From NCBI RefSeq assembly GCF_000178995.1, contig NZ_ADVZ01000005.1, positions 186,001 through 250,000 on the forward strand: a stretch of DNA of 64,000 nt, in the 5' to 3' direction. The notes under the pieces were generated by a model that saw only the letters and a list, made by a program, of their open reading frames with translations, was not told where the DNA came from and did no database searches. Positions 27,620 to 36,310 of this stretch are shown one piece after another. A program made the translations under genes and the position numbers. Origin of the DNA: Afipia sp. 1NLS2 (GTDB taxonomy: Bacteria; Pseudomonadota; Alphaproteobacteria; Rhizobiales; Xanthobacteraceae). How positions within the stretch are numbered: position 1 is the first letter of the stretch; each line of letters opens with the position of its first letter.

Positions 27620-27715
27620 TGGCGAAGGCGGACAGGAAACGAACCTGCCAGACCGAGTTACCCGGTCTCACCGATTTCGAAGACCGGGAGGACCACCGGA
27701 AACCCAAACACCTCC
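27620..27715 (-). tRNA. selC: tRNA-Sec-like gene with anticodon UCG (selC, probably defective)
   Basis: The 96-nt gene folds in the 8+5 form of tRNA-Sec: 5' GGAGGTGT, D-arm with CCGGTGG, an 8-bp variable arm AGACCGGG-TAA-CTCGGTCT, T-arm and encoded G-CCA. It lies next to selB. The anticodon loop at 27682-27676 reads CTTCGAA, so the anticodon is UCG, not the UCA needed for UGA. The acceptor has two wobble pairs and a U-C mismatch at pair 8, and the T-loop reads TTCGTTT with position 58 changed from A to T. These changes look like decay, though an unusual recoded tRNA-Sec cannot be excluded. Confidence 0.85.
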
Positions 27716-28027
27716 GAGCGCTCTCACATCGAACACTCATCTTGTCGAGCACTCTCCCTTGAAGGCCTATGCCTGACCAGTGCACGAATGCACACAAAAT
27801 GCGTTGGTATTGCGTTCTGCAATGCTTGGGAAACGCTTTGATTGTCAAGAAGAAGTTGAACCGTGCAAGATGCACGCGTTCACCGCTCGAATACGCAATT
27901 TTTTCTATCAAACAATCGAACGCGACTATCGATGGGCATATTCGAGCTGCCCAGCGATTTTTTAGCACCCATAGTGCGAGCGATGATTGTGCCGCCCGAA
28001 ATAACCGGTGCGACAGATTTCAGGATC
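27716..28027. other. AT-richer stretch at the right edge of the island
   Basis: No convincing gene is present. Several short open frames overlap one another without ribosome sites. It probably includes the promoter for selC-selB and the recombination junction with the GT41 remnant. Confidence 0.5.
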
Positions 28028-28144
28028 GATACCGCGCACTTCACCCGGCATCTGAAAGCCGCCTACGTGACCATGCACGAACGCGCGCAGCCGGGCGAGC
28101 TACCAGCCTCGTTTGCGATCGAGGCCCTGCCGTCCGGAATCTGA
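28028..28144 (+). pseudogene. 3' remnant of a GT41 (O-GlcNAc transferase-like) gene
   Basis: The 38 residues from DTAHFTRHL to LPSGI agree at 31 positions with the last 38 residues of the intact GT41 protein ending at 20643, including the stop position. The rest of the gene is absent upstream. Divergence of about 18 percent suggests a remnant of a second, paralogous copy rather than a fresh target duplication. It keeps its convergent position relative to the Sel1-like gene. Confidence 0.85.
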
Positions 28145-28156
28145 TCGGGAAAGGCT

Positions 28157-28423
28157 TTAGTGCGCCGTCATCCATGCGCGGGCTTCGCGCTGGGCCAGCG
28201 CGATGTCTTCCGCTGACATCTGTTCGGCGAGTTCGCGGCGCAACTGGATCGCATCCACCCGTCCCTTGAGTGCTGCCAGATTGAACCATTTGTGCGCGGC
28301 AATGAAATCGACGATGCCGTCACGGCCGGTCGAGAACATCAACCCGAGGTCGAACAGCACGTCGCCGTTCGCGCTTGCCTCCACCGGCGAAGCGCCGGTC
28401 TGGTCGATCACCATCTGAAACAT
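28157..28423 (-). CDS. Sel1-like repeat small protein
   Basis: The 88-residue protein has one Sel1/TPR-like helical repeat, DGIVDFIAAHKWFNLAALKGRVDA, followed by a polar helix EQMSAEDIALAQREAR. The start MFQMVIDQ at 28423 is preceded by AAGGGGGG. Similar short Sel1-type proteins are common in Bradyrhizobium relatives; no function is known. It is convergent with the GT41 remnant. Confidence 0.8.
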   Translation of the reverse strand: MFQMVIDQTGASPVEASANGDVLFDLGLMFSTGRDGIVDFIAAHKWFNLAALKGRVDAIQLRRELAEQMSAEDIALAQREARAWMTAH

Positions 28424-29083
28424 GTCACCCCCCTTGTGGTGCCGGGTGTGCACTTGGCCAGCCGCGGCTCCTGTCCGAATTCCGTCTTTGACATCCCCTC
28501 GCCGATTGATCGGCTTGTGAGGGGGATCTGACCGCTAAAATTTGAAGGGTGGTTTAAGTATCGAGATGAATCGAATCTCAACGCACGGCGGCGCACGATC
28601 CGTCGCGCCGCAGGAATCCCTGACTCTTCAAGAGCTTCGCGAATTGTTCAGAGAGGATTCAGCCTAACGTTTGGGAAGCCGGTAACCATCGGCCAAACAG
28701 GCACGACGCGAGTAATCCCACCCCACAAAGGTCCTGGAGACGATCAATCTGTCGGGAACAAGCTGGCTCAAGGCCAATATCGGAAGCCAGTCAAGAAAAC
28801 GGGCCCGATAAAGAAACGAGGGCGTCGGTGAACACGTCAGGATTGAGATTCAACCGGAAGCTCCGGTAAACTGCGGATCATGATCCGCAACGTACGAAGA
28901 ACGCTGACGCTCTTCTGCCGGGTCGGCTGCGGCTAAGAAGCTCACTGCCTGTCCGACCGTCTCTCCTGATGTCTCGCCGACACCCTCTGTCGTCAATCCG
29001 GGCTGAAAGTATCCACCGAAGTCGACACCGGCCCTTAATGACGTTGCCGGCCTCAAACTGCCGGCAATCCGTAAGGCGGAGCC
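28424..29083. other. 660-bp stretch without a recognised gene
   Basis: Short open frames exist on both strands, none with a clear ribosome site or a recognisable domain. The region may be remnant DNA. I saw no inverted-repeat ends that would identify an insertion sequence. Confidence 0.45.
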
Positions 29084-29182
29084 TTACTTCTTCTTCTTGG
29101 CGACCTTGCGGGTCTTCTTGGCAGTCTTCTTCACTGCCGACTTCGCCTTCTTGGCTTTCGCCTTCTTCGCTTTCTTGGCCAT
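29084..29182 (-). CDS. Lys/Ala-rich histone H1-like micro-protein
   Basis: The 32-residue protein, from ATG 29182, consists almost wholly of Lys and Ala with a few Ser, Thr, Arg and Val (MAKKAKKAKAKKAKSAVKK, then KTRKVAKKKK). The start has GGAGGG 6 bp upstream. Short proteins of this kind are often annotated as histone-like in Rhizobiales and may bind DNA or RNA non-specifically; this is an inference from composition. An in-frame ATG further upstream (29350) adds a non-basic stretch and lacks support. Confidence 0.65.
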   Translation of the reverse strand: MAKKAKKAKAKKAKSAVKKTAKKTRKVAKKKK

Positions 29183-29662
29183 GTTGCCCTCCATTAATGA
29201 GATGGCTTTGTCGCTGTCGTGCACTCGGGAATCGAAATGCACTGCATTTGGATTACACCAACGCGTTAAAAAAAACAGTGTCCCGCTTAAGGAAGTGTTG
29301 ACGCACAGTACACGATGCGACAGCTGCACTGACTCTAAAAACATCGCCACGCATCGCTGGCGCGAGAGCAGCGCGTGATGCCTTCGATCGCCCCTCGCAA
29401 CAAGAAATTCAAAAAGCCCCTGTTATACGGATATTTCTTGCATCGCATGAAAAGCAGCGAAGCGATGCGGAAAGTCCGGCGCGTGCGTTATCGGCACGAA
29501 AAAACGCGCCGCCCGGACTCTGAGTCGGATTTTTTGGCAACGAAATTATTTTCGTGGATTTTTGCTTTTGAGGCGATCGGCGCTCGCATCGGCGTCCATT
29601 TCGGCACTTCACTCCGCCGATTCGCGAATCGCGATCTAGACCTCACACACGTCATCCGACAT
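29183..29662. other. Noncoding stretch upstream of the Lys/Ala-rich gene
   Basis: About 480 bp between the micro-protein and the gatB terminator. An open frame at 29375-30175 on the plus strand runs antisense into gatB and is not regarded as real. No RNA gene or repeat was recognised. Confidence 0.45.
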
Positions 29663-29702
29663 GAAAACGGCGCCGCGCGAATGCCGCGCGACGCCGTTTT
29701 GG
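29663..29702. terminator. Strong terminator downstream of gatB
   Basis: AAAACGGCGCCGCGCG / CGCGCGACGCCGTTTT forms a long stem with one non-pairing position, flanked by A and T runs. It lies 17 bp beyond the gatB stop codon. Confidence 0.85.
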
Positions 29703-29718
29703 ATCGTGTTCTGCGGGT

Positions 29719-31203
29719 TCAGATGCCGAGTTTGCTCTTGAGCAGATCGTTGACGGCCTGCGGATTGACCTTGCCGCCCGACGATTTCATCACCTGGCCG
29801 ACAAACCAGCCGATCAGTTGCGGCTTGGCGCGTGCCTGCTCCACCTTGTCGGGGTTGGCTGCGATGATTTCGTCCACCACCTTCTCGATCGCGCCGAGAT
29901 CCGTGACCTGCTTCAGTCCAAGGCTCTCCACCAGAGCCTTCGGATCGCCTCCCTTGGTCCAGACAATTTCGAACAAATCCTTGGCGATCTTGCCGGAAAT
30001 CGTCCCTTCGCCGATCAGATCGACGATCGCGGCGAGTTGCGCCGTTGAGACAGGGGACGCGGCAATCTCCTGCCCTTCCTTGTTCAGGCGGCCGAACAGT
30101 TCATTGATAACCCAGTTGGCGGCGAGCTTACCGTCGCGCCCGGCATTGCCGAGACCCGCCAGCACTGCCTCGTAGAAGTCGGCGCTCTCCCGCTCGGCGA
30201 CCAGAACACCGGCGTCATACGGCGTCAGCCCAAAGCTCTCGATGAAGCGCGTGCGCTTCTCATCCGGCAGCTCCGGCAGATGCGATTTCAGTTCCTCGAC
30301 ATAGGCTGCGGTGAATTCCAGCGGCAGAAGGTCGGGATCCGGGAAGTAACGGTAGTCGTGCGCCTCTTCCTTGGAGCGCATCGACCGGGTCTCGCCCTTG
30401 TTGGGGTCGTAGAGCCGGGTCTCCTGCTCGATCGTGCCGCCGTCCTCGATGATCTCGATCTGGCGGCGTGCCTCGAACTCGATGGCCTGGCCGATGAAGC
30501 GGATCGAATTGACGTTCTTGATCTCGCAGCGAGTGCCGAATGGCTCGCCGGGCCGGCGCACCGACACGTTGACGTCGGCGCGCAGGTTGCCCTTCTCCAT
30601 GTCGCCGTCGCAGGTGCCGAGATAGCGCAGGATGCTGCGCAGCTTGGCGACATAGGCCTTGGCTTCCTCGGAGGAGCGCATGTCCGGCTTGGAGACGATC
30701 TCCATCAGGGCAACGCCCGAGCGATTGAGATCAACATAGGACATCGCCGGATGCTGGTCGTGCAGCAACTTGCCCGCATCCTGCTCCAGATGCAGCCGCT
30801 CGATGCCAACCGACGCAGTGCTGCCGTCCGGAGTGTCGATCAGCACCGTGCCTTCGCCGATGATCGGCGACTTGTACTGGCTGATCTGATAGCCCTGCGG
30901 CAGGTCCGGATAGAAATAGTTCTTCCGGTCGAAGGTCGATTTCAGATTGATCTGCGCCTTGAGGCCGAGCCCGGTGCGGATCGCCTGCGCGACGCACTCC
31001 TCGTTGATGACAGGCAGCATGCCGGGCATCGCCGCATCGACCAGCGAGACGTGCTCGTTGGGCGCGCCGCCGAATTCGGTCGAGGCGCCGGAAAACAGTT
31101 TGGAATTCGAGGTCACCTGGGCATGGACTTCCAGCCCGATGACGACTTCCCAGTCGCCGGTGACGCCCTTGATGAGCTTTTTGGGATCGACGGTTGCGTT
31201 CAT
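29719..31203 (-). CDS. gatB: Asp-tRNA(Asn)/Glu-tRNA(Gln) amidotransferase subunit B
   Basis: GatB binds the mischarged tRNA and activates its acyl group for amidation within GatCAB. The 494-residue protein has [42 protein letters not shown] and [11 protein letters not shown], with a C-terminal helical/YqeY-type domain. Its length is normal. gatC and gatA lie further upstream on the same strand, separated by a patatin-like gene and two small genes. Confidence 0.96.
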   Translation of the reverse strand: MNATVDPKKLIKGVTGDWEVVIGLEVHAQVTSNSKLFSGASTEFGGAPNEHVSLVDAAMPGMLPVINEECVAQAIRTGLGLKAQINLKSTFDRKNYFYPDLPQGYQISQYKSPIIGEGTVLIDTPDGSTASVGIERLHLEQDAGKLLHDQHPAMSYVDLNRSGVALMEIVSKPDMRSSEEAKAYVAKLRSILRYLGTCDGDMEKGNLRADVNVSVRRPGEPFGTRCEIKNVNSIRFIGQAIEFEARRQIEIIEDGGTIEQETRLYDPNKGETRSMRSKEEAHDYRYFPDPDLLPLEFTAAYVEELKSHLPELPDEKRTRFIESFGLTPYDAGVLVAERESADFYEAVLAGLGNAGRDGKLAANWVINELFGRLNKEGQEIAASPVSTAQLAAIVDLIGEGTISGKIAKDLFEIVWTKGGDPKALVESLGLKQVTDLGAIEKVVDEIIAANPDKVEQARAKPQLIGWFVGQVMKSSGGKVNPQAVNDLLKSKLGI

Positions 31204-31255
31204 GGGGCGGCTTTTACCGCGCCCGCGAACAAGAGAAAACCCCCGCGCGGTGGCG

Positions 31256-32647
31256 TCAGAGGCTCGCCGCGAATGACTTGAAGACCGGGCTCCCTCGCAG
31301 CGTGTCCCGGCCCGCCTCGATCACGTCGTCTACCTGCTCGCGCGGCAGGTGAAACCGGGTCGGAACATTGTCGAGCTGCTGCGCGCGGGCCGGATCGAGC
31401 TGATCGAATCCGAGCCGCCCGACAAAGAACTTGATGTCCCGGCAATTCCAGCGAGGACCAGCGCCGTATCGGGCGCGGTCGGCCGCCGACAGCCCGCAGC
31501 GCCACCGCACCAAGGCGGCCTGCCAGTCGTTCATAGTGCTGTTGAAGGCGGTAAAGCTGCCCGCCACGCTGGCCCCCAAAGCGGTGTCCGCGGTGGCCTT
31601 GACGAGTTCCGCGCCGCGCGGTCCCTCAACCGTATTGATCCACTGCGGAGACGGTCCGGGCGCGGCCGCATCGACCACCAGAAACAGCGCCCGCCGCAAT
31701 TTCACGGCCTGCCTTGGCGAGAGCGGCCCGTAAGGCGTATCCGACGACAGACGCGCGATGGTGAAGCCGGACAATCCGAAATTGTCGACCAGTCCGCCGT
31801 CCAGCAATTTGATGTAAGGCACCGCGCCGTCATGGTATTTAATGAGTGCATTGGCGAAGCTGGTGAGCAGCGGTTGCGCATTCCTGTCCCGGCGGACGCG
31901 TTCCACCCAGCCCGGCAACGGCTGATTGCATTTCTGAGGGAAGGACTGGATCACAACCGGCGCAAATGCGACCGGCACCGCCGCGGATGCCGCAACGGCA
32001 TCCGCCAATGGGTACTGCGACAGGTCGCTGCAGATGGCGTTGAATGTCACCGCACCGAACACGAACGGCGTTCTGTTGTAGATATCGGACGCATTGATCC
32101 AGACGCGCGGCTTGCCGATCGCCCGGAACTGCCCGAACGTCGCGCCGTGGAACAGGTTTGCATCGAGCCAGCGCGGAAAACCGGTTGAATCGTTGATGCC
32201 GCCTGCGAAAGCCCGGCCCAGTGTCGCCAGGTTCAGGTTCGTTTGCAGGTCTTCCTCGGCATTCCGCAGCAAGAATTTCTCGCGGAAGTCGGCGAGGCCG
32301 GCTCGTTTCTTCAGACCGTAATAAGCGGCCGTGACGGACCCACCCGAGACGCCGGAGATATATTCGACCCGGTCGATCATCGGGGCCTGCGCGCCGCGCA
32401 TTGGAATCCGTTCCATTTCCGACAGCACGCCATAAGCGTAAGCGGCTGCGCGCGTGCCGCCACCTGAAAAGGACAGGCCGATAATCGTCTGATCCGCGCT
32501 GGTGTCTTCCTCGAAAGCGGGCCCGAGGCTATTGGCCAGGTTCGACGGCGTGCCGGGAAGATTGACCGGATCGTTCTGAATCGTGGCGCAGCCGATCAGC
32601 AGCGCACAGACCGACAGACTTCCCAAAACTGAACGCACGCGCGACAT
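31256..32647 (-). CDS. Patatin-like phospholipase, predicted lipoprotein
   Basis: The 463-residue protein has a lipoprotein signal ending in LLIGC. The catalytic dyad of the patatin fold is visible: oxyanion GGGTRA, nucleophile in SGVSGGS and Asp in [11 protein letters not shown]. It probably hydrolyses phospholipids at the envelope. The start at 32647 is preceded by GAGGAGAGG; an ATG at 32662 has no such site. It lies between gatB and chorismate mutase with its own spacing, so it is probably transcribed alone. Confidence 0.88.
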   Translation of the reverse strand: MSRVRSVLGSLSVCALLIGCATIQNDPVNLPGTPSNLANSLGPAFEEDTSADQTIIGLSFSGGGTRAAAYAYGVLSEMERIPMRGAQAPMIDRVEYISGVSGGSVTAAYYGLKKRAGLADFREKFLLRNAEEDLQTNLNLATLGRAFAGGINDSTGFPRWLDANLFHGATFGQFRAIGKPRVWINASDIYNRTPFVFGAVTFNAICSDLSQYPLADAVAASAAVPVAFAPVVIQSFPQKCNQPLPGWVERVRRDRNAQPLLTSFANALIKYHDGAVPYIKLLDGGLVDNFGLSGFTIARLSSDTPYGPLSPRQAVKLRRALFLVVDAAAPGPSPQWINTVEGPRGAELVKATADTALGASVAGSFTAFNSTMNDWQAALVRWRCGLSAADRARYGAGPRWNCRDIKFFVGRLGFDQLDPARAQQLDNVPTRFHLPREQVDDVIEAGRDTLRGSPVFKSFAASL

Positions 32648-32745
32648 TCCACCTCTCCTCAAGCGCGGAGTCTTAAGAGGTTGGGTCGCTATTTTCCTAA
32701 TACCGGCGGCCGATGTGCAATAGGGTTAACAGGCCCGCCCCAATC

Positions 32746-33042
32746 CTAGGATTTCGCGCTCTTGATATGTCCTTCTTCGTAGTCGATCGACCAACCGATG
32801 AGATTGCGCCAGAGCATTTCAGCAAGATCCGGCGGCACGCCTGCGGCCTCGGCCTCGGCGCGAACATGGGCAACGACCTCCTCGACCCGCTCCGGGATCG
32901 CGGCCGGAAGCCCCTCCCGGAGTTTCACAGCGATCACCTGATCGAGGCAGCGCACACGTTCGGCAATCAGCGCGACGAGATCGCGGTCGATCCGGTCGAT
33001 GACCTCGCGCAGCTCCGGCAGATTTTTCGGTTCGAACGACAT
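32746..33042 (-). CDS. Chorismate mutase, AroQ type
   Basis: This enzyme converts chorismate to prephenate for Phe and Tyr synthesis. The 98-residue all-helical protein has the AroQ pattern: LPELREVIDRIDRDLVALIAERVR (first helix with Arg/Asp), a Lys in VIAVKLREG, and a C-terminal helix. The ATG at 33042 overlaps the upstream stop by one base (TGATG), implying coupling. It is monofunctional, without prephenate dehydratase. Confidence 0.9.
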   Translation of the reverse strand: MSFEPKNLPELREVIDRIDRDLVALIAERVRCLDQVIAVKLREGLPAAIPERVEEVVAHVRAEAEAAGVPPDLAEMLWRNLIGWSIDYEEGHIKSAKS

Positions 33043-33338
33043 CAATCCTGCTTGCCCAACAACGCCGACGCGATCTGGTCCCATTCGGTTTCGAGTAAGG
33101 CGGATGACGCAGGCTTGCCCGCACGGCCGTACCAGTATCCCGCATTGTCGAGGTCGCCCTCAATCCGATGGATATGCGCGTGCACCCATGCACCGTCCGC
33201 CGTCGGCGTCTGCTGCGCAAGGGAGTGTGCCTGTTCCCAGTTTCCCTTCGCAACCCACCACAGGGCCGTCAGCGGTTGTGACAAATTGGCCGGTGGCGCG
33301 GCCTCCGCGAGGCTGGCCTTCAAATCCGAGATGCTCAT
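33042..33338 (-). CDS. Conserved small protein between gatA and chorismate mutase
   Basis: The 98-residue protein has the sequence pattern LSQPLTALWWVAKGNWEQAH and GDLDNAGYWYGRAGKPA, which looks like one TPR-like helical pair. No enzyme family was recognised. Its ATG at 33338 overlaps the gatA stop (TGATG) and its own stop overlaps the chorismate mutase start in the same manner, so all three are probably translated together. Confidence 0.8.
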   Translation of the reverse strand: MSISDLKASLAEAAPPANLSQPLTALWWVAKGNWEQAHSLAQQTPTADGAWVHAHIHRIEGDLDNAGYWYGRAGKPASSALLETEWDQIASALLGKQD

Positions 33339-34813
33339 CACCACCACCTCTTGGGCTCGAACCGCCCCGCCGCCTGCTCGATGGTCTCGCCCAGCGAGAA
33401 CAGCGTCTCCTCATCGAACGGGCGTCCGATCAATTGTAGCGCGAGCGGCAAGCCCTGCGCATCCTTGCCAGCAGGCACCGCGATGCCCGGCAGGCCCGCC
33501 ATGTTCACCGTCACCGTGAAAATGTCGTTGAGATACATCTCGACCGGATCGGCCTTGCCCTTTTCGCCGATGCCGAACGCCGCCGACGGCGTCGCGGGCG
33601 TGAGGATGGCGTCCACGCCTTTCGCGAACACGTCCTCGAAGTCCTTCTTGATGAGGGTGCGGACCTTCTGCGCGCGCAGATAATAAGCATCGTAATAGCC
33701 GGCCGAGAGCACATAGGTGCCGATCATGATGCGGCGGCGGACTTCCGGCCCGAATCCAGCGGCACGGGTATTCTCGTACATCTCGGAAATGGTCTTGCCG
33801 TCAACGCGCGCGCCGTAACGCACGCCGTCATAGCGCGCGAGATTCGACGACGCTTCGGCAGGTGCGACGACATAATAAGCCGGCAGCGCGTATTTGGTAT
33901 GCGGCAGCGACACCTCGACGATCTCCGCACCCGCCGCCTTCAGCCATTCCACGCCCTGCGCCCACAGCTTGTCGATTTCCGGCGACATGCCGTCGATCCG
34001 ATATTCCTTCGGAATGCCGATCTTCATACCCTTCACGGACTTGCCGATCGCCGCCTCGTAATCCGGCACCGCGCGATCGACCGAGGTGGTGTCCTTGGGA
34101 TCGTGCCCCGCCATCGAGCGCAGCATAATGGCGGTGTCGCGCACCGTGCGCGCAAACGGGCCTGCCTGATCGAGCGAGGACGCGAACGCGACCACCCCCC
34201 AGCGCGAGCAGCGCCCATAGGTCGGCTTGATGCCGACGATGCCGGTGAAAGCCGCAGGCTGACGGATCGAGCCGCCGGTGTCGGTGCCGGTCGCGCCGAG
34301 GCAAAGCCCCGCAGCCACCGCCGACGCCGAACCGCCGGACGAGCCGCCCGGCACCAGCGCCGTATCCGATCCCTCGCGCCGCCACGGATTGATGACGCTG
34401 CCAAACGCGGAGGTCTCGTTCGAGGAGCCCATCGCGAACTCGTCGTTGTTGAGTTTGCCGAGCAGCACCGCGCCGTCGCGCCAGAGTTGCGCGGTGATGG
34501 TCGATTCATAAGGCGGCTTGAAGTCGCCAAGGATCTTCGAGCACGCGGTCAGGCGCACGTCCTTGGTCGCGAACAGATCCTTGATGCCGAGCGGAATGCC
34601 GAGAAGGTTGCCGCCCTCGCCTTTCGCGATCTTGGCGTCGGCGTCCTTCGCCATCGCACGGGCCCGCTCCGGCGTCTCCAGCACATAGGCGTTGAGAACG
34701 CGTGCGCTCTCCATCGCGGCCAGATGCGCGTCGGTCAGTTCGAGTGCCGTGAAGGATTTCGCCGCAAGACCCTCTTTGGCTTCGGCAAGCGTCAGTGCAG
34801 TCAGATCAGTCAT
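33338..34813 (-). CDS. gatA: Asp-tRNA(Asn)/Glu-tRNA(Gln) amidotransferase subunit A
   Basis: GatA releases ammonia from glutamine for the GatCAB reaction. The 491-residue amidase has the Ser-cisSer-Lys triad: Lys in [11 protein letters not shown], cis-Ser in GGSSGGSAS and nucleophile Ser in [10 protein letters not shown]. The start MTDLTALT at 34813 overlaps a small upstream gene by 8 bp; an ATG at 34822 is an alternative. Its C-terminal LIGRPFDE is also conserved. Confidence 0.96.
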   Translation of the reverse strand: MTDLTALTLAEAKEGLAAKSFTALELTDAHLAAMESARVLNAYVLETPERARAMAKDADAKIAKGEGGNLLGIPLGIKDLFATKDVRLTACSKILGDFKPPYESTITAQLWRDGAVLLGKLNNDEFAMGSSNETSAFGSVINPWRREGSDTALVPGGSSGGSASAVAAGLCLGATGTDTGGSIRQPAAFTGIVGIKPTYGRCSRWGVVAFASSLDQAGPFARTVRDTAIMLRSMAGHDPKDTTSVDRAVPDYEAAIGKSVKGMKIGIPKEYRIDGMSPEIDKLWAQGVEWLKAAGAEIVEVSLPHTKYALPAYYVVAPAEASSNLARYDGVRYGARVDGKTISEMYENTRAAGFGPEVRRRIMIGTYVLSAGYYDAYYLRAQKVRTLIKKDFEDVFAKGVDAILTPATPSAAFGIGEKGKADPVEMYLNDIFTVTVNMAGLPGIAVPAGKDAQGLPLALQLIGRPFDEETLFSLGETIEQAAGRFEPKRWW

Positions 34814-34991
34814 TCGTCTCAATCGGGTCGCAGATAAAAGGAGATCGTTTGGTTCGTTTCGCAGCCTGGGAGGCTTTCAGCGCGATGTCATGGCCCTCAT
34901 CGGGGTCCGGGGTCTTACCCTGCCGTTCCATGTCGTCGAGGTAGTCCATGAACGCCTGATAGAAGTCTTCATCGCTGCAGAGTTCGCACAT
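34806..34991 (-). CDS. CxxC-containing micro-protein between gatC and gatA
   Basis: The 61-residue protein opens [20 protein letters not shown], with a CxxC pair at residues 2-5, an acidic helix, a short basic patch and a C-terminal FICDP motif with a third Cys. Its stop overlaps the gatA start by 8 bp, and it lies 17 bp after gatC, so the position is a translated link in the gat operon. Function is unknown; Cys positions suggest metal binding. Confidence 0.7.
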   Translation of the reverse strand: MCELCSDEDFYQAFMDYLDDMERQGKTPDPDEGHDIALKASQAAKRTKRSPFICDPIETND

Positions 34992-35008
34992 TGCAGTCCA
35001 CCCTGCCG

Positions 35009-35296
35009 CTACTCGACAACCTTGGGCACGAGGAAGAAGTGATCCTCTGTGACCGGCGCGTTCGCCAGCACGAGCCCGGAGATTTCGCCGTCATTGACGA
35101 CGTCGTGGCGCTTCTTCATCTCCATCGGCATCACGGAGGTCATCGGCTCGATGCCTTCGACATCGACCTCGGACAGTTGCTCGATGAAGGCGAGCATCGC
35201 GTTAAGTTCGCCCTGGAGGTGCGGCACCTCCTCATCCTTGACGGCAATCCGCGCAAGCTGCGCGATCCGGCGAACCGTGGCTGCATCGACTGACAT
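35009..35296 (-). CDS. gatC: Asp-tRNA(Asn)/Glu-tRNA(Gln) amidotransferase subunit C
   Basis: GatC wraps around GatA and GatB to hold the amidotransferase together. The 95-residue protein has [33 protein letters not shown] and the C-terminal [17 protein letters not shown], all family hallmarks. Length is typical. It is the first gene of the gatC-gatA run. Confidence 0.96.
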   Translation of the reverse strand: MSVDAATVRRIAQLARIAVKDEEVPHLQGELNAMLAFIEQLSEVDVEGIEPMTSVMPMEMKKRHDVVNDGEISGLVLANAPVTEDHFFLVPKVVE

Positions 35297-35465
35297 TGAT
35301 TATGGCTCCGGGAAGGTATGGCTCCGGGAATACCGCCGCAGCGGTTCCAATGGCCTGCCTATAAAGCATTTTCCGCTCAAGGGGAAATCCGGGCAGGCAT
35401 GCCCGCAGCGGTCAAATTGCCCCCAGCTGGCGGCGCTTGAGCCAGCGCCCAATCGCGACAATCGC

Positions 35466-35645
35466 TCATATCCCCTCGACCAGCCCAAACGGCCAGGTGC
35501 CCTGCAAAAAGCCGCAGATCGAGCCCAGCGCGCAGGCCGCCGCGAAGCCAAGAATAAAGTGCGGCGACTTCTCCTCCAGCGCGTAGCAGACCAGCATCGC
35601 GGTGACCGCGAACAGCCCGAACAGAGTCAGAGCATCGAGGGACAT
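35466..35645 (-). CDS. Small two-helix membrane protein
   Basis: The 59-residue protein starts MSLDALTLFGLFAVTAMLVC (first membrane helix), has a short polar turn EEKSPH, and a second helix FILGFAAACALGSICGFL ending PFGLVEGI. The start at 35645 has a GGAG site. An ATG at 35696 adds a basic leader without support. No function is known. Confidence 0.7.
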   Translation of the reverse strand: MSLDALTLFGLFAVTAMLVCYALEEKSPHFILGFAAACALGSICGFLQGTWPFGLVEGI

Positions 35646-35717
35646 CAGCACAACTCCAAAAACCCGCAGCCGCGAAAGCGGCCTGCGGGTTGTCAATTCG
35701 CAGCCCTGAAGCGGTGC

Positions 35718-36293
35718 TTACAGCGGCAAGGCCGGCAGCGCCGCGATCCCATCGACCGTCTCCGGGGGCGTATGTGCAACGTTGAGTATCAAGGAGACAG
35801 TGAGGAAATATCCGATCAGCCCTGTCAGATCGACCACACCGCGCTCGCCGAGCTGCGCCACCGTCCCGGCATAGGTCGCATCGCAAACGCCACGATGCAT
35901 CAGCAGTTCCTGCGTAAAATCGTAGACCAGCGCCTCGTCCGCGCTCATGTCGGCGGGACGCCGTCCGCAACGCACCGCCTCGATCGTTTCGGAACTGGTG
36001 CCGAGCTTCAACGCCAGCGGAACATGGGTGAACCACTCGAACTGCTGCGTGCAGGCACGGGACACCACCAGCATGGCGAATTCCGAGAGCCGCTGTGGCA
36101 AGCTGCTGTCGAAACGAATATATTCTCCAACCCGCTGCAAACGGTCGAGCAACTGCGGACTTCGCAGGAGCGGAATGAACGGGCCTTTGACGCCCTTGCG
36201 CGGCCCGGCGATGAGAATCTGTGCTGCGGCTTGCTGGGCGGCATCCATCTGTGCGAGTCCAAGCGGCGGCATGCGGTCTGGGTGCTGATGCAT
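35718..36293 (-). CDS. Carboxymuconolactone decarboxylase-family protein
   Basis: The 191-residue protein shows the CMD/AhpD-like helical fold: LSEFAMLVVSRACTQQFEWFTH, a region usually forming the active-site cavity. It lacks the CxxC of AhpD, so a decarboxylase or other role is more likely than a peroxidase role. The start at 36293 has AGAAGGA 7 bp upstream; ATG 36314, overlapping the MFS gene stop, is an alternative. It is co-transcribed with the MFS gene. Confidence 0.82.
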   Translation of the reverse strand: MHQHPDRMPPLGLAQMDAAQQAAAQILIAGPRKGVKGPFIPLLRSPQLLDRLQRVGEYIRFDSSLPQRLSEFAMLVVSRACTQQFEWFTHVPLALKLGTSSETIEAVRCGRRPADMSADEALVYDFTQELLMHRGVCDATYAGTVAQLGERGVVDLTGLIGYFLTVSLILNVAHTPPETVDGIAALPALPL

Positions 36294-36310
36294 ATCGGTT
36301 TCCTTCTCCA

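Larger units (their letters stand above)
20644..28027. other. Putative laterally acquired selenocysteine / formate dehydrogenase island
   Basis: Everything between the two copies of the GT41 3' end forms one functional block: Sec-type formate dehydrogenase (three genes), selB and a tRNA-Sec-like gene. The flanking core genes (GT41 and Sel1-like) would be neighbours without it. The ends, 20700-20880 and 27716-28027, are AT-richer than either the block's genes or the chromosome. No integrase, transposase or tRNA attachment site is visible, so insertion by homologous recombination between tandem GT41 paralogues is one possible route. Confidence 0.65.

Noticed and set aside
27863-28144. A complete 93-residue gene at the right of the island
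   Set aside because: Only its last 38 codons are similar to anything (the GT41 C-terminus); the upstream part has no ribosome site and appears to be junction sequence, so it is treated as a gene remnant.
29375-30175. Long plus-strand open frame of 266 codons
   Set aside because: It lies mostly antisense to gatB, has no ribosome site and no recognisable domain; it is a shadow of the high-GC gene.
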